This document shows, in pieces, positions 1 through 8,592 of a DNA stretch of 64,000 bases. Position 1 is the stretch's first letter. Each line of letters opens with the position of its first letter. The translations under genes and the position numbers were made by a program. Source of the DNA: Chryseobacterium ginsenosidimutans (lineage in GTDB: Bacteria; Bacteroidota; Bacteroidia; Flavobacteriales; Weeksellaceae); contig NZ_JANUCO010000001.1 in the NCBI RefSeq assembly GCF_024807225.1, positions 1,922,001 through 1,986,000 of the forward strand, given 5' to 3'. The notes under the pieces are model-generated. The model saw only the letters and a program-made list of their open reading frames with translations, did no database searches and was not told where the DNA came from.

Positions 1-527
1 ATTATGCGACAGATTACAAACCGTTGGTTGATTTTGCTAAAGACAAAAAACTGAATTTCATCGCCACCAATATTCCAAGAAAATATGCTTCCCAAACGGC
101 AAAAGAAGGCTTAGAATCTTTGAATAACTTAAGTGAAAAAGAAAAAGCTTATATCGCTCAATTACCAATCAAAGTTACTTTAGATACGCCCGGTTATCCT
201 GAAATGAAAGCGATGATGGGTGAACATGCGGAAGGAACAAAAGTGATGAATTTTATTTCGGCTCAGGCGACAAAAGACGCAACAATGGCGGAATCTATTT
301 TGAAAAATATGCAAGCCGGAAAGACATTCATTCATTACAATGGCAATTACCACAGCAAAGAATTCGGCGGAATCTATTGGTACATTAAACAGAAAAATCC
401 AAACCTGAAAATGGCAGTAATCTCTGTTTTTGAATCCGAAAACCCGGAATTGAAAGTTCCTGAAAAAGACTATATTCCAACAGATTTTAACTTGATTATT
501 CCGGCAGATATGACGAAGACGTATTAG
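1..527 (+). CDS. ChaN-family (Tiki superfamily) haem-binding-like lipoprotein, 5' end missing
   Basis: The reading frame is open from base 3 at the window edge, so this is the C-terminal part (about 175 residues) of a gene that begins outside. The segment HYNGNYHSKEFGGIYWY, with its Asn-Gly-Asn-x-His core about two thirds of the way along, matches the conserved end of ChaN/DUF399 proteins, which are usually surface lipoproteins implicated in haem or iron handling. The signal peptide and lipobox would lie in the missing part, so location is inferred. A strong hairpin terminator follows the stop codon. Family assignment is fairly secure; ligand and role are not shown by the sequence. Confidence 0.75.
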   Translation, partial: YATDYKPLVDFAKDKKLNFIATNIPRKYASQTAKEGLESLNNLSEKEKAYIAQLPIKVTLDTPGYPEMKAMMGEHAEGTKVMNFISAQATKDATMAESILKNMQAGKTFIHYNGNYHSKEFGGIYWYIKQKNPNLKMAVISVFESENPELKVPEKDYIPTDFNLIIPADMTKTY

Positions 528-553
528 TTAATTTAAAATAGAACTTAAATTTA

Positions 554-584
554 ATCAATAGGAACGGGTTTTAGCCCGTTTTTT
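554..584 (+). terminator. Rho-independent terminator after the ChaN-like gene
   Basis: AACGGG (563-568) pairs with CCCGTT (575-580) around a six-base loop and runs into a T tract. The flank ATCAATAGG before the stem recurs at the minus-strand terminator at 62504-62534, so the element is a dispersed repeat as well as a terminator. Confidence 0.85.
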
Positions 585-656
585 AGTGTGAAAAATCTAA
601 TGGGTTTTAACCAAAACTTAAACACAATCTTTATCTTTGTTTAACACTCAACAAAA

Positions 657-1286
657 ATGAAAAATTTATCCTTCTTATTCCTACTTTTCATCGGTTTAAT
701 TAATGCTCAGAAATTAACTCCAACAGAAATATCCATCATCAACCAAGGTGATAAAAATTCTGCGTTACCGATTTATCAGACAACCGATGACAATCAACAT
801 AAAACATTATTAAGTCTTTCCACAGAAATTGATCCGCTTGATAAAAACACGGCAATTTTGGTCAACAGAATGAAAGAATCTCTCACGGCAACCGACGGTG
901 GAGTTGGAATTGCGGCGCCACAAGTGGGAATCAACAGAAAAATTGTTTGGGTTCAGCGTTTTGATAAAGCCGGAGAACCGTTGGAATATTTTATCAATCC
1001 TGTCATTGTCTGGAGATCGGAGTTACAGAATCTTGGTCCGGAAGGTGATTTGTCGATCCCTGATTTCAGAGATCAATTTTACAGAAGTAAGGTTATTCAA
1101 CTGGAATATGTTGATTTGAAAGGGCAGAAATTTTCAGAAATAGTGGAAGGTTTCACAGCCGTTATTTTCCAACACGAAATCGATCATCTTTTCGGGATTT
1201 TAATTTCAGATAAAAAAGAAAAAGAGAAGAATGATGCGTATCAACCTGTTGATGCATTTAAGAAAAGTGATTCTGTGACGAGATAA
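657..1286 (+). CDS. def: Secreted peptide-deformylase-like protein with a Cys-to-Asp metal-ligand change
   Basis: A 209-residue protein of the peptide deformylase family, whose normal role is removing formyl groups from nascent proteins in the cytoplasm. Motif 1 is GVGIAAPQ (residues 82-89) and motif 3 is HEIDH (173-177), both canonical. Motif 2, normally EGCLS, reads EGDLS at 129-133, so the Cys metal ligand is Asp131. The N-terminus has a convincing signal peptide (about residues 1-18, ending INAQ), and about 40 further residues precede the catalytic domain. Export makes a role on formylated nascent chains unlikely. It may be a divergent hydrolase of the periplasm or surface, and a housekeeping Def should exist elsewhere. 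It stands alone between a terminator and a convergent gene. Fold is confident, activity unknown. Confidence 0.85.
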   Translation: MKNLSFLFLLFIGLINAQKLTPTEISIINQGDKNSALPIYQTTDDNQHKTLLSLSTEIDPLDKNTAILVNRMKESLTATDGGVGIAAPQVGINRKIVWVQRFDKAGEPLEYFINPVIVWRSELQNLGPEGDLSIPDFRDQFYRSKVIQLEYVDLKGQKFSEIVEGFTAVIFQHEIDHLFGILISDKKEKEKNDAYQPVDAFKKSDSVTR

Positions 1287-1316
1287 TGAATGATATTTCT
1301 AAATTTGAATTTCGAT

Positions 1317-1632
1317 TTATATGTTTTGAGGCGTCCACATTTTCAGGAATTTAAATTTTTTCGGGTATTCCTCTCGCGGACAAAATGCTAAAACAACTTC
1401 TTTATTATCGAGTGAAGATTCTGTCAATACAACAAAATCAGTCTCATTTTTAAAGTTATTAAATTCAGTTTCGTCGACTATACAAACGACTTTTTTAAAT
1501 ATTCCATTCATCCATTGTATCATATTCTCGTTACGTTCGTAGGTTTTGTAACAAGCTAAGGAAGCATGTGCAGTTATTACCGGAAACCAGTTTATCCGGA
1601 ATGTCATTCTTTACAATAATATACATTTTCAT
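1317..1632 (-). CDS. Pth2-type peptidyl-tRNA hydrolase-like protein, frameshifted by one base
   Basis: Starting at the ATG at 1632, the frame reads MKMYIIVKNDIPDKLV and then breaks. The rest (PVITAHASLACYKTYE onward) continues one frame over to the stop at 1317. Removing one base from AAA at 1584-1586 (GTTTC to GTTC on the coding strand) restores a 104-residue protein. The conserved start, the ITAHASLA segment and the FVVLTESSL region resemble the PTH2 family, which cleaves peptidyl-tRNA, but this family call is moderate. The break belongs to a window-wide class of identical one-base insertions, so it is probably a sequence error and not a true pseudogene. The gene is convergent with the deformylase-like gene. 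Confidence 0.65.
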
Positions 1633-1702
1633 GTGGAATGTTTTTTTAATGTTGCTTACAAAAGTGATTTTGTGATGAGGTAACAGGTTTATTAATCGGA
1701 TT

Positions 1703-2533
1703 TTATTCAGCAGTTTTCTTTAATATTGCAGATGTTTTGGCTTCAATGTCTCCATTATATTTTAAATTAGAAGCTTTCTTATCGGTTAATATTTGATAAA
1801 AAATACAGGCGTTTAAAAAAGATCCGTATTTATTGGGGTGAATTTCATCTTCATAAAGTTCAATTTCAGGGTGTTTTGTAAGAACTTCAAAAACTTTGCT
1901 TCCATTATCAGATTTTATTAAATTATTTTCTTTAGCAATTAACTGATAAGCTTCATTAATTATTTCAACCTCATTTTCTAAACTTTTAATAACAGGTGAA
2001 CAACATTGATCTTTTTGGATAGACTCATCAATAAAATAATTTGGATAGCAATATTGTTGAGGATAGGTGTTTTTAGATGCCCAAGTATTGAAAAGTATAA
2101 ACTTACATTCTGGGTTTGAAACCAGTTTTTTAATATCTGCAATAGCTTTATTTACTTTCAATTCACGATTTTCCGGAATTAAAACATCCACTGTTCCTGT
2201 CTGCAGAATAATGAAATCCCACTTTTTTTCTAAGATTTTTTTTTCTGTCTCTGTAATTTCGCCGGCTTCTTTTTGTCTTGTATTAATTCCGTCTTCTGTT
2301 CTTGATGTGATGATTTCCGATAAATGACCGGACAAAGATTGACCCGGAAATGTACTTTGTTCGATTTTTATATTAGGATTTGTTTCATCAACCATTTTCT
2401 GAACAGTTTGTGGCATATCATGAAAATAAGTTAAACTGTTCCCAATAAATAAGACATTAATTTCATCTGCTTTTTTTTGAGATTTGCAGTATATCGTATT
2501 TAATATTACTACGATTAAAAGAATATTTTTCAT
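1703..2533 (-). CDS. SGNH/GDSL-type hydrolase, exported
   Basis: A 276-residue protein with an N-terminal hydrophobic signal segment (about residues 1-15). FIGNSLTYFHDMP at residues 29-41 carries the block I nucleophile Ser33 (GNSLT). The C-terminal DEIHPNKYG near residue 230 supplies the Asp-x-x-His pair of SGNH esterases. Middle segments such as WDFIILQTGTVDV resemble the block containing oxyanion-hole residues. Likely a periplasmic or lipid-anchored esterase; the Cys near residue 16 is not in a good lipobox. Substrate is unknown. It is monocistronic, with 81 bases separating it from the next minus-strand gene. Confidence 0.75.
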   Translation of the reverse strand: MKNILLIVVILNTIYCKSQKKADEINVLFIGNSLTYFHDMPQTVQKMVDETNPNIKIEQSTFPGQSLSGHLSEIITSRTEDGINTRQKEAGEITETEKKILEKKWDFIILQTGTVDVLIPENRELKVNKAIADIKKLVSNPECKFILFNTWASKNTYPQQYCYPNYFIDESIQKDQCCSPVIKSLENEVEIINEAYQLIAKENNLIKSDNGSKVFEVLTKHPEIELYEDEIHPNKYGSFLNACIFYQILTDKKASNLKYNGDIEAKTSAILKKTAE

Positions 2534-2614
2534 AAAAAAGATAATATTAGTTTACAAAATACATTGTAAATGTGTGGTAACCAAAAATATGAAATTATTC
2601 ATTATATAGGGAAA

Positions 2615-3736
2615 TTAATACTTCCTGATTTGCACACAAGAAGCATTTTTAATTTTAATTTTTTTACCTGCTTTTTTCAATAAACCCGTCTCAGAATTTC
2701 GTTTAAAAACAACCACATCACCACTTACAGCATTTGTTGCAATCAAGAATTTTCCGGTAGGATCGAGAGCAAAAACTCTCGGATGTTTTCCTTTTGTGGA
2801 TTGATAACCGATTATTTTTAATTTTCCATCATTTTGAATTGAAAATATAGCAATATTATTTTCTTTTCCGCGATTGGACGCGTACAAAAACTTTCCGTCG
2901 GGCGAAATATGAACATCCGAACTTTCAAAATCGTCTTTATATTTTTCGGAATGCGTGTTGATCCTTTGTAGATTATTTAATTTTCCGTTTTCATAAGAAT
3001 AAATGCTTACCGCTCCTCCCATTTCTTCAATACAATAGGCAAATTTTCCGTTGGGATGAAAAGTAAAATGTCGCGGTCCGCTTCCTAAAGTTGTCGGAGT
3101 AAAAGGAATTTCTGCAGTTTTTAAAGGCTCTTTACTTTCACTATTAAATTGATAACTCCGAATTTTATCCGCTCCCAAATCAGGCATAAAAATATACTTA
3201 AAATCAGGCGAAAAAACCGTAGAATGAATATGAGAACGATCCTGTCTGTCTGGGTTTACGCTTCCTTCCGAAAATTGAAAATTCTGAACATAAGGGTCAA
3301 TTTTTCCGTTTTCTAAAATCGGATAAACGGAAACACTTCCTTCCGTATAATTTCCATTAACCAACCATTTTCCACTTTGATGAACGGTGAGGTAAACCGG
3401 ATTTTCACCACCACTTTTTTGACTGTTAATGAAAGTCAACGATTTATTTTCAGGGTTAAATTCAAAACTGCTTACTTTTCCGCCGTTCTGGGTTTTACTT
3501 TCCGTGCAGGCAAAAACATATCTTCCGTTTGGAGATAAAGTGAGAAATGAAGGATTTAAAATACCTGTGAAAGTCGTAATTTTAGATAAATTTCCGCTAA
3601 TGGTATCTAATTCATAAACATAAATCCCTTCCGTATTTTTATCTCGATTAAATGAACCGAAAAAAGCGTACGTATTTTGTGAATAGAAATTGATGCAGGT
3701 ACAGATTGTAATGAATAAGGTTAAAAGATTTTTCAA
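2615..3736 (-). CDS. Lactonase-family seven-bladed beta-propeller (6-phosphogluconolactonase-like), exported
   Basis: A 373-residue protein with a signal peptide (about residues 1-19) followed by repeated propeller blades. Typical phrases are FLTLSPNGRYVFACTES, KFAYCIEEMG, DVHISPDGKFLYASNR and HPRVFALDPTGKFLIATN, the LSPNGRY/ISPDGKF pattern of the lactonase family (Pgl, PF10282). Cytoplasmic family members hydrolyse 6-phosphogluconolactone. The signal peptide means this one acts outside the cytoplasm, probably on another lactone, so a pgl symbol is not given. No operon partner: an SGNH hydrolase lies downstream and a repeat cluster upstream. Confidence 0.85.
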   Translation of the reverse strand: MKNLLTLFITICTCINFYSQNTYAFFGSFNRDKNTEGIYVYELDTISGNLSKITTFTGILNPSFLTLSPNGRYVFACTESKTQNGGKVSSFEFNPENKSLTFINSQKSGGENPVYLTVHQSGKWLVNGNYTEGSVSVYPILENGKIDPYVQNFQFSEGSVNPDRQDRSHIHSTVFSPDFKYIFMPDLGADKIRSYQFNSESKEPLKTAEIPFTPTTLGSGPRHFTFHPNGKFAYCIEEMGGAVSIYSYENGKLNNLQRINTHSEKYKDDFESSDVHISPDGKFLYASNRGKENNIAIFSIQNDGKLKIIGYQSTKGKHPRVFALDPTGKFLIATNAVSGDVVVFKRNSETGLLKKAGKKIKIKNASCVQIRKY

Positions 3737-3776
3737 TTTGTTTTGATGAAATTAGAATATTAAACTTTTTATTTGA

Positions 3777-3880
3777 AGCTATTTCCCGCTTTCCGCACTC
3801 GCTATTTTGTAGGGTTTCGGCGGCAAAGCCGCCGAAACCCTACAAAATGAGCTCAAACAATTGCTCCAATCGCGGCTAGG
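3777..3880. repeat. Dispersed hairpin repeat, copy 1, with a perfect 21-bp stem
   Basis: The flanks (AGCTATTTCCCGCTTTCC at the left, CGCGGCTAGG at the right) are shared with 28516-28582 and, more loosely, 44589-44665. The core is a perfect inverted repeat: 3804-3824 pairs with 3828-3848 around an AAA loop, 21 bp and unusually GC-rich for this genome. Confidence 0.8.
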
Positions 3881-3905
3881 AATTTGCGACTGTTACAAAA
3901 AAATT

Positions 3906-3939
3906 AAACCTCATAGGTTTTTAAAACCTATGAGGTTTA
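3906..3939. repeat. Palindromic repeat of the AACCT-CATAGG type
   Basis: A near-perfect inverted repeat, AACCTCATAGGTTTT paired with AAAACCTATGAGGTT. A relative with different arm bases (AACCTTCAAGG) lies at 30078-30110. It could also act as a bidirectional terminator in this gap. Confidence 0.7.
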
Positions 3940-3950
3940 TATCCCTAATA

Positions 3951-4032
3951 TTTGTCATCCTGAAAGGATCTAGGCGCGAATCTTACCGAACTATTTTCTA
4001 ATACTATCCTTAGATCCTTCCAGGATGACAAA
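3951..4032. repeat. Dispersed repeat with about 24-base inverted ends, copy 1
   Basis: Begins TTTGTCATCCTGAAAGG and ends CCTTCCAGGATGACAAA, near-perfect inverted ends around a short AT-rich core. A second copy of nearly the same length is at 28623-28703. No coding capacity. Confidence 0.8.
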
Positions 4033-4037
4033 CTTAT

Positions 4038-4532
4038 TTATAAAATTAATTGCTCTGCTATTTTATTTGCTTTTTCATAAGTAATCCAGTCAACTATTCG
4101 TACAGGTAAATCATTGCAGATAAATACAACTGAAAAAGTAGAATCAGACCAGGAATAATGATAGCGAAGATTATATTTTGTTCTTTCTATTTTAAAATCC
4201 TCAACATCTATTTTCTGAATTTCAGTTCTGTAATACGTTTTTGGTTTATTGAATAGTTTATATTTTTTAGTAACAATAATTTTCTCAGCATCATATTCCA
4301 AAACTGTTTTTCCGAACGTGTTCCACAGCCAGAAATAAAGGATAAGAATAAAAAAAGCTAAAAAAGGAACTACACTAAAAGCATAATGAAATAATGAAAA
4401 CCAAAATGAATTTTCCTGTAAAGCCAAAAGCGGAAGAAGAAAAAATATAATAAAACTGGCAAGTAATAATCCGAATCCGAAAACGATTGTTACAAACCAG
4501 CTTGATTTATATTTGACTTTAATAATTTCCAT
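4038..4532 (-). CDS. Membrane protein with two N-terminal helices and a PH-like cytoplasmic region
   Basis: A 164-residue protein with two hydrophobic segments at about residues 13-37 and 48-70. A soluble half follows, containing VLEYDAEKIIVTKKYKLFNKPKTYYRTEIQ in overall character like bacterial PH-type domains. No catalytic motif is visible. Its ATG overlaps the lipB stop codon by one base (TAATG), so it is probably translationally coupled to lipB. Function is unknown, and any link to lipoylation is only contextual. Confidence 0.6.
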   Translation of the reverse strand: MEIIKVKYKSSWFVTIVFGFGLLLASFIIFFLLPLLALQENSFWFSLFHYAFSVVPFLAFFILILYFWLWNTFGKTVLEYDAEKIIVTKKYKLFNKPKTYYRTEIQKIDVEDFKIERTKYNLRYHYSWSDSTFSVVFICNDLPVRIVDWITYEKANKIAEQLIL

Positions 4533-5260
4533 TATTTAATCACCAATTCCGCTTCAAAAACATCAGCAAAATGCTTTCTGATCTTCGCTTTAATATCCTC
4601 CATTTCTTCGGGAGTCAGGTCTCTTTCCAGCTCTCTTTTGATAGAAGTTACTTGCTTATCTTTAATTCCACATGGAATAATGTATTCAAAATAACGCATA
4701 TCAGTATTCACATTTAATGCAAAACCGTGTAAAGTTACCCAACGAGAAGCTTTTACGCCCATCGCACAGATTTTTCTCGCGTAAGGTTTTCCCACATCCA
4801 GCCAAACTCCGGTTTCTCCGGGAGAACGTTCGCCCTTCAAGCCGTAATCTGCAATGGTTCTGATGATTACTTCTTCCAGATTTCTCATGTATTTATGAAT
4901 ATCTGTAAAGAAATTTTCAAGGTCCAACACAGGATAACCAACAATTTGTCCGTATCCATGATAGGTAATATCTCCGCCGCGGTTTACTTTTACGAAAGTG
5001 GCGTCGATTTCTTTTAACTTGTCGATTCCGGCAAGCATATTTTCTTCGTGTCCGCTTTTTCCCAACGTATAAACGTGAGGATGTTCCACTAAAATAAAAT
5101 GATTGGGCGTTGTAATATGTTGTTCGTCAGAGAGATCGCGGTTTTTCACTTTGATGTCGATAATATCTTTCATCAGCTTTTCCTGATAATCCCAAGCGGG
5201 TTGATATTCTTTTATACCTAGATCTTCAAATTCTACTACTTTATTTTGATGTGTGTTCAT
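4532..5260 (-). CDS. lipB: Octanoyltransferase LipB
   Basis: Transfers octanoyl from acyl carrier protein to lipoyl domains, the first step of lipoate biosynthesis in the cytoplasm. The 242-residue protein shows the signature RGGDITYHGYGQ (residues 94-105), the catalytic Lys170 in AMGVKASR and catalytic Cys197 in IIPCGIKDKQVTS. Length is normal for Bacteroidota LipB. It follows trpA on the same strand with about 30 bases between, and a small membrane gene overlaps its stop. Whether it is co-transcribed with the trp operon cannot be told; no terminator is evident between trpA and lipB. Confidence 0.95.
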   Translation of the reverse strand: MNTHQNKVVEFEDLGIKEYQPAWDYQEKLMKDIIDIKVKNRDLSDEQHITTPNHFILVEHPHVYTLGKSGHEENMLAGIDKLKEIDATFVKVNRGGDITYHGYGQIVGYPVLDLENFFTDIHKYMRNLEEVIIRTIADYGLKGERSPGETGVWLDVGKPYARKICAMGVKASRWVTLHGFALNVNTDMRYFEYIIPCGIKDKQVTSIKRELERDLTPEEMEDIKAKIRKHFADVFEAELVIK

Positions 5261-5291
5261 ACCATTTTTTGATAGACAAATTTAGTGATTT

Positions 5292-6071
5292 TTACGCTTT
5301 TATGGAATGTATAAAATCTATGGCTTCTTTCTTCCAATCTCTATTTTGTAGTAGAATATTCACAAAGGCAGTTCCGATGATTCCGCCGTCTGCTTTTTCT
5401 GTGACATTCTCGAAATCTTCTTTTGATTTAATTCCAAAACCGATCATCACAGGATTTTGGAGTGGAAGAGAAGCCAATTTTGAAAGATAGCTTTCATTTT
5501 TCAACACGGTATTTTCATTTCCTGTTGTGGATGAGGAACTTACAGCGTATAAAAACCCTGAACTTAAAGAATCTAAATATAAAATTCTTTCATCTGAGGT
5601 TTCGGGTGTTACCAAAAAGGTGAAATTAAGATTGTATTTTTCTAAAATTTTCCGGTAATTTTTTTCGAATTCAATAGGAGGTAAATCGGGAATAATTAAT
5701 CCGGAAACTCCGCTTTCAGAACACGCGGTACAGAAATTTTCAAATCCAAAGCTTAAAACAGGATTAATATATCCCATCAAAATCACCGGAATTTTGAGTT
5801 CGTTTTTAATGGTTTTTAGTTGAGAAAATAACTTTTCAATGGTCATTCCGTTTTTCAGAGCCAATTCATGGGCTTTTTGAATAACGGGACCGTCCGCAAC
5901 AGGATCAGAATACGGCATTCCGATTTCCAGCATATCTGCTCCGGAATCCTGAATTAATTTTATAATATCGGCTGTATCTTCCAACTGGGGAATTCCTGCC
6001 GTGAAGTATATGTTGAGTTTTTTTTGAAGTGGGGAGCTCGAAGCTTGAAGTTTGAAGTTTTCTGAATTCAT
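5292..6071 (-). CDS. trpA: Tryptophan synthase alpha chain
   Basis: Cleaves indole-3-glycerol phosphate to indole and glyceraldehyde 3-phosphate within the alpha2beta2 synthase. Glu49 and Asp60 in MLEIGMPYSDPVADGP correspond to the family's catalytic acids, and IIGTAFV near the C-terminus fits the phosphate-binding loop. The core begins at KKLNIYFTAGIPQ. The first 16 or so residues (with LQASSSP) are encoded by a low-complexity tract of repeated TTGAAG-like units at 6024-6061, so the N-terminus looks extended by a repeat. Last trp gene of the operon, 42 bases after trpB. Confidence 0.95.
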   Translation of the reverse strand: MNSENFKLQASSSPLQKKLNIYFTAGIPQLEDTADIIKLIQDSGADMLEIGMPYSDPVADGPVIQKAHELALKNGMTIEKLFSQLKTIKNELKIPVILMGYINPVLSFGFENFCTACSESGVSGLIIPDLPPIEFEKNYRKILEKYNLNFTFLVTPETSDERILYLDSLSSGFLYAVSSSSTTGNENTVLKNESYLSKLASLPLQNPVMIGFGIKSKEDFENVTEKADGGIIGTAFVNILLQNRDWKKEAIDFIHSIKA

Positions 6072-6113
6072 AATTTAATAAGTTTAAGTTGACCAATTTT
6101 ATCTTTAACGGAA

Positions 6114-7319
6114 TTAAACTTCCATCTTCTGCCTTCCATCCTCCAGTACTTTCAAATACGTTTCCATATCCTTATCACCGCGACCGCTTAAACAAATAAC
6201 GACAATATCATTTTCATTAAATTTCTTTTTATCTAAAACCGCCAAAGCATGAGAACTTTCCAACGCGGGGATAATTCCTTCCAATTTTGTTAATTCAAAA
6301 GCCGACTTCAATGCTTCATCATCATTAATACTGAAAAATTCAGCACGGTTTTCTTTAAATAAATTGGCATGAAAAGGCCCGATTCCCGGATAATCTAATC
6401 CTGCAGAAATCGAGTGTGGTTCGATAACCTGACCGTCTTTTGTCTGCATAACCAAGCTTTTGCTTCCGTGTAAAACGCCCAAGGTTCCCAAGAAAGTTGT
6501 CGCTGCCGATTTCCCTGAATCAATCCCATAACCTCCGGCTTCAGCGGCGATGATCTTTACGTTTTCTTCATTCACAAAATGATAGAAAGTTCCTGCTGCA
6601 TTGCTTCCGCCACCAACGCAAGCGATCACATAATCAGGGTTTTGTCTTCCGATTTGTTCGAAAAGTTGTTCTTTAATTTCTTTTGAAATAATGCTCTGAA
6701 ATCTCGCCACCAAATCGGGAAAAGGATGCGGACCGACCACACTTCCAATTACATAATGTGTGGTGACAGGATTGTTGATCCAGTCTCTTAATGCTTCATT
6801 TACAGCATCTTTCAATGTTTTTGAACCTGAAATTGCAGGAACAACTGTCGCACCCAACATTTTCATTCTCGCTACATTCGGAGCCTGTCTCTGAATATCG
6901 ATTTCGCCCATGTAAACGATACATTCCAACCCTAATAAAGCGCAGGCTGTAGCGGTTGCAACGCCATGTTGTCCAGCTCCGGTTTCTGCAATAATTCTTG
7001 TTTTTCCGAGACGTTTTGCCAATAAAACCTGCCCCAAAGCATTGTTGATTTTATGAGCTCCGGTGTGATTGAGATCTTCTCTTTTTAAATAAATCTGAGT
7101 ATTGTATTTTTGACTTAAGTTTTTAGCAAAATATAAAGGTGTAGCGCGTCCAACGTAATTTTTCAGTAAATCCTGATATTCCTGTTGAAAATCTTCAGAT
7201 TCAATGATTTCAAGATAGTTTTTTTGCAGTTCTTCTACATTCGGATATAGCATTTCGGGGATAAATGCACCGCCGAATTCTCCGTAATATCCGTTTTCAT
7301 CGGGATTTTTATAATTCAT
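6114..7319 (-). CDS. trpB: Tryptophan synthase beta chain
   Basis: PLP-dependent condensation of indole with serine. The 401-residue protein has the PLP lysine Lys90 in [13 protein letters not shown], the Gly-rich phosphate cup in [15 protein letters not shown], and the family hallmark [12 protein letters not shown] at the N-terminus. It is a classical TrpB1, consistent with having trpA immediately downstream. Its start overlaps the end of the unknown gene at 7309-7872 by 11 bases, implying translational coupling with that gene. Confidence 0.97.
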   Translation of the reverse strand: MNYKNPDENGYYGEFGGAFIPEMLYPNVEELQKNYLEIIESEDFQQEYQDLLKNYVGRATPLYFAKNLSQKYNTQIYLKREDLNHTGAHKINNALGQVLLAKRLGKTRIIAETGAGQHGVATATACALLGLECIVYMGEIDIQRQAPNVARMKMLGATVVPAISGSKTLKDAVNEALRDWINNPVTTHYVIGSVVGPHPFPDLVARFQSIISKEIKEQLFEQIGRQNPDYVIACVGGGSNAAGTFYHFVNEENVKIIAAEAGGYGIDSGKSAATTFLGTLGVLHGSKSLVMQTKDGQVIEPHSISAGLDYPGIGPFHANLFKENRAEFFSINDDEALKSAFELTKLEGIIPALESSHALAVLDKKKFNENDIVVICLSGRGDKDMETYLKVLEDGRQKMEV

Positions 7320-7872
7320 TTTGTAATTTATTTATAAATGAAAGGTTATAATCAAATTGTTGTTTACTGATTTGTTTGTATTCAAATAATAACTGAACTT
7401 TCGTTGTAAGATCGAGCAAAATATTTACATCTAATTTGGAATAATACATTGTAACAGCAATTTCCAGATTATCAATTAAAAAATAGGAATCAAATTTCTC
7501 ATACAAACAAAAAATCTTGCAATAGACGATCCCGAAATCATATTTTACATTTGCTTTTACGTTGTTTTCAAGCAATTTATCTGCAATTACCACCAAATGA
7601 TAGCTGTTCCACAAATGGATGGTTTTGAAAAAATATTCAACATCTTTCTCGTTAAAATTTTTAATGATATTGATGAAATCACTTAATAAACCTCCAAGAT
7701 ACCAATATTCGATATTGCTGTCATTTTGAGAGACAAGCTGCTGTAATTCCTCTACTTTTTTGTTTTTAAACCTCGATGGAAAGAAAGCCTTGCGAACAGA
7801 TTTTCTTATCGATCCCAGGTTCAGTCTTTTGAGTTTTAAAAGTTTAAGTTTTCTCGAATAATATTTTTTCAA
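7309..7872 (-). CDS. Unknown 187-residue protein inside the trp operon
   Basis: Not recognised. The first 35 residues are very basic ([20 protein letters not shown]), followed by a largely helical, Tyr/Phe/Asn-rich region without membrane segments or catalytic motifs. [22 protein letters not shown] resembles helical-repeat proteins only in a general way. It lies 30 bases after trpF and overlaps trpB by 11 bases, so it is part of the operon transcript. It could be an operon insertion without metabolic role. Codon use and AT content look like the neighbours apart from its high Lys/Asn content. Confidence 0.6.
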   Translation of the reverse strand: MKKYYSRKLKLLKLKRLNLGSIRKSVRKAFFPSRFKNKKVEELQQLVSQNDSNIEYWYLGGLLSDFINIIKNFNEKDVEYFFKTIHLWNSYHLVVIADKLLENNVKANVKYDFGIVYCKIFCLYEKFDSYFLIDNLEIAVTMYYSKLDVNILLDLTTKVQLLFEYKQISKQQFDYNLSFINKLQNEL

Positions 7873-7902
7873 TGTTTTGTTTTTTTATGTTTTTGCAAAT
7901 CT

Positions 7903-8574
7903 TCAAAGAATTCCTTTCGGATTTTTCACTTTATATAATTCTTTAAATCCTTCAATTTGCTTTAAATTTTTAACTCCCGGTTCGGTTTCAAATTTTGAAT
8001 TAATATCTATTGCAAAAGGTTTTTGGTTTAAAATATTCATATTTTCGATATTTTCTTCTGAAATTCCGCCACTTAAAAAATAGGGAAGAGGAATTTTTAT
8101 TTCGTTTAAGAGATTCCAGTCAAATTGTTTTCCTGTTCCTCCGAAAGCTGTTGAATCGGTATCGAATAGTAAATAGTTGATCGTTGTTGGTTGCTGGTTG
8201 ATTGTTTTTTGAATCTGTTCCGATTTTTCGGTTCCAATTCTTATCACCTTAATAATTCGAATTTCAGGATGTATTTTTTTTCTTAATTCAATAATGAAAT
8301 TTTCATCTTCATCACCATGAAGCTGGATGAAATTCAGATTGGCTTTTTGGCTTATTTCAATAATTTTATCTAAACTTTCATTCACGAAAACTCCAACTTT
8401 TCCATGATGTTCAACTTTTGAAATATCTTCCAATGTCAAATGATTCAAAACATATCTTGGCGACTTTTCATAGAAAATAAAACCAAGAAAGTCCGTATTC
8501 ATAGAAATTAATTGATGAATTTGGTCTAATCTTGTTAAACCACAGACTTTGAGATTTAGTTGTTGTATTTTCAT
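7903..8574 (-). CDS. trpF: Phosphoribosylanthranilate isomerase
   Basis: Amadori isomerisation of phosphoribosylanthranilate. KVCGLTRLDQIH at residues 9-20 holds catalytic Cys11. LLFDTDSTAFGGTGKQFDW contains the catalytic Asp, and LSGGISEENIE and FAIDINSKFE fit the phosphate-binding loops. A stretch reading TINQQPTTINYLL, encoded at 8176-8215, is a repetitive GGTTGATTG-like DNA tract embedded in frame. It lies 18 bases downstream of trpC. Confidence 0.95.
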   Translation of the reverse strand: MKIQQLNLKVCGLTRLDQIHQLISMNTDFLGFIFYEKSPRYVLNHLTLEDISKVEHHGKVGVFVNESLDKIIEISQKANLNFIQLHGDEDENFIIELRKKIHPEIRIIKVIRIGTEKSEQIQKTINQQPTTINYLLFDTDSTAFGGTGKQFDWNLLNEIKIPLPYFLSGGISEENIENMNILNQKPFAIDINSKFETEPGVKNLKQIEGFKELYKVKNPKGIL

Positions 8575-8592
8575 TGTTACATTGATAAACTT

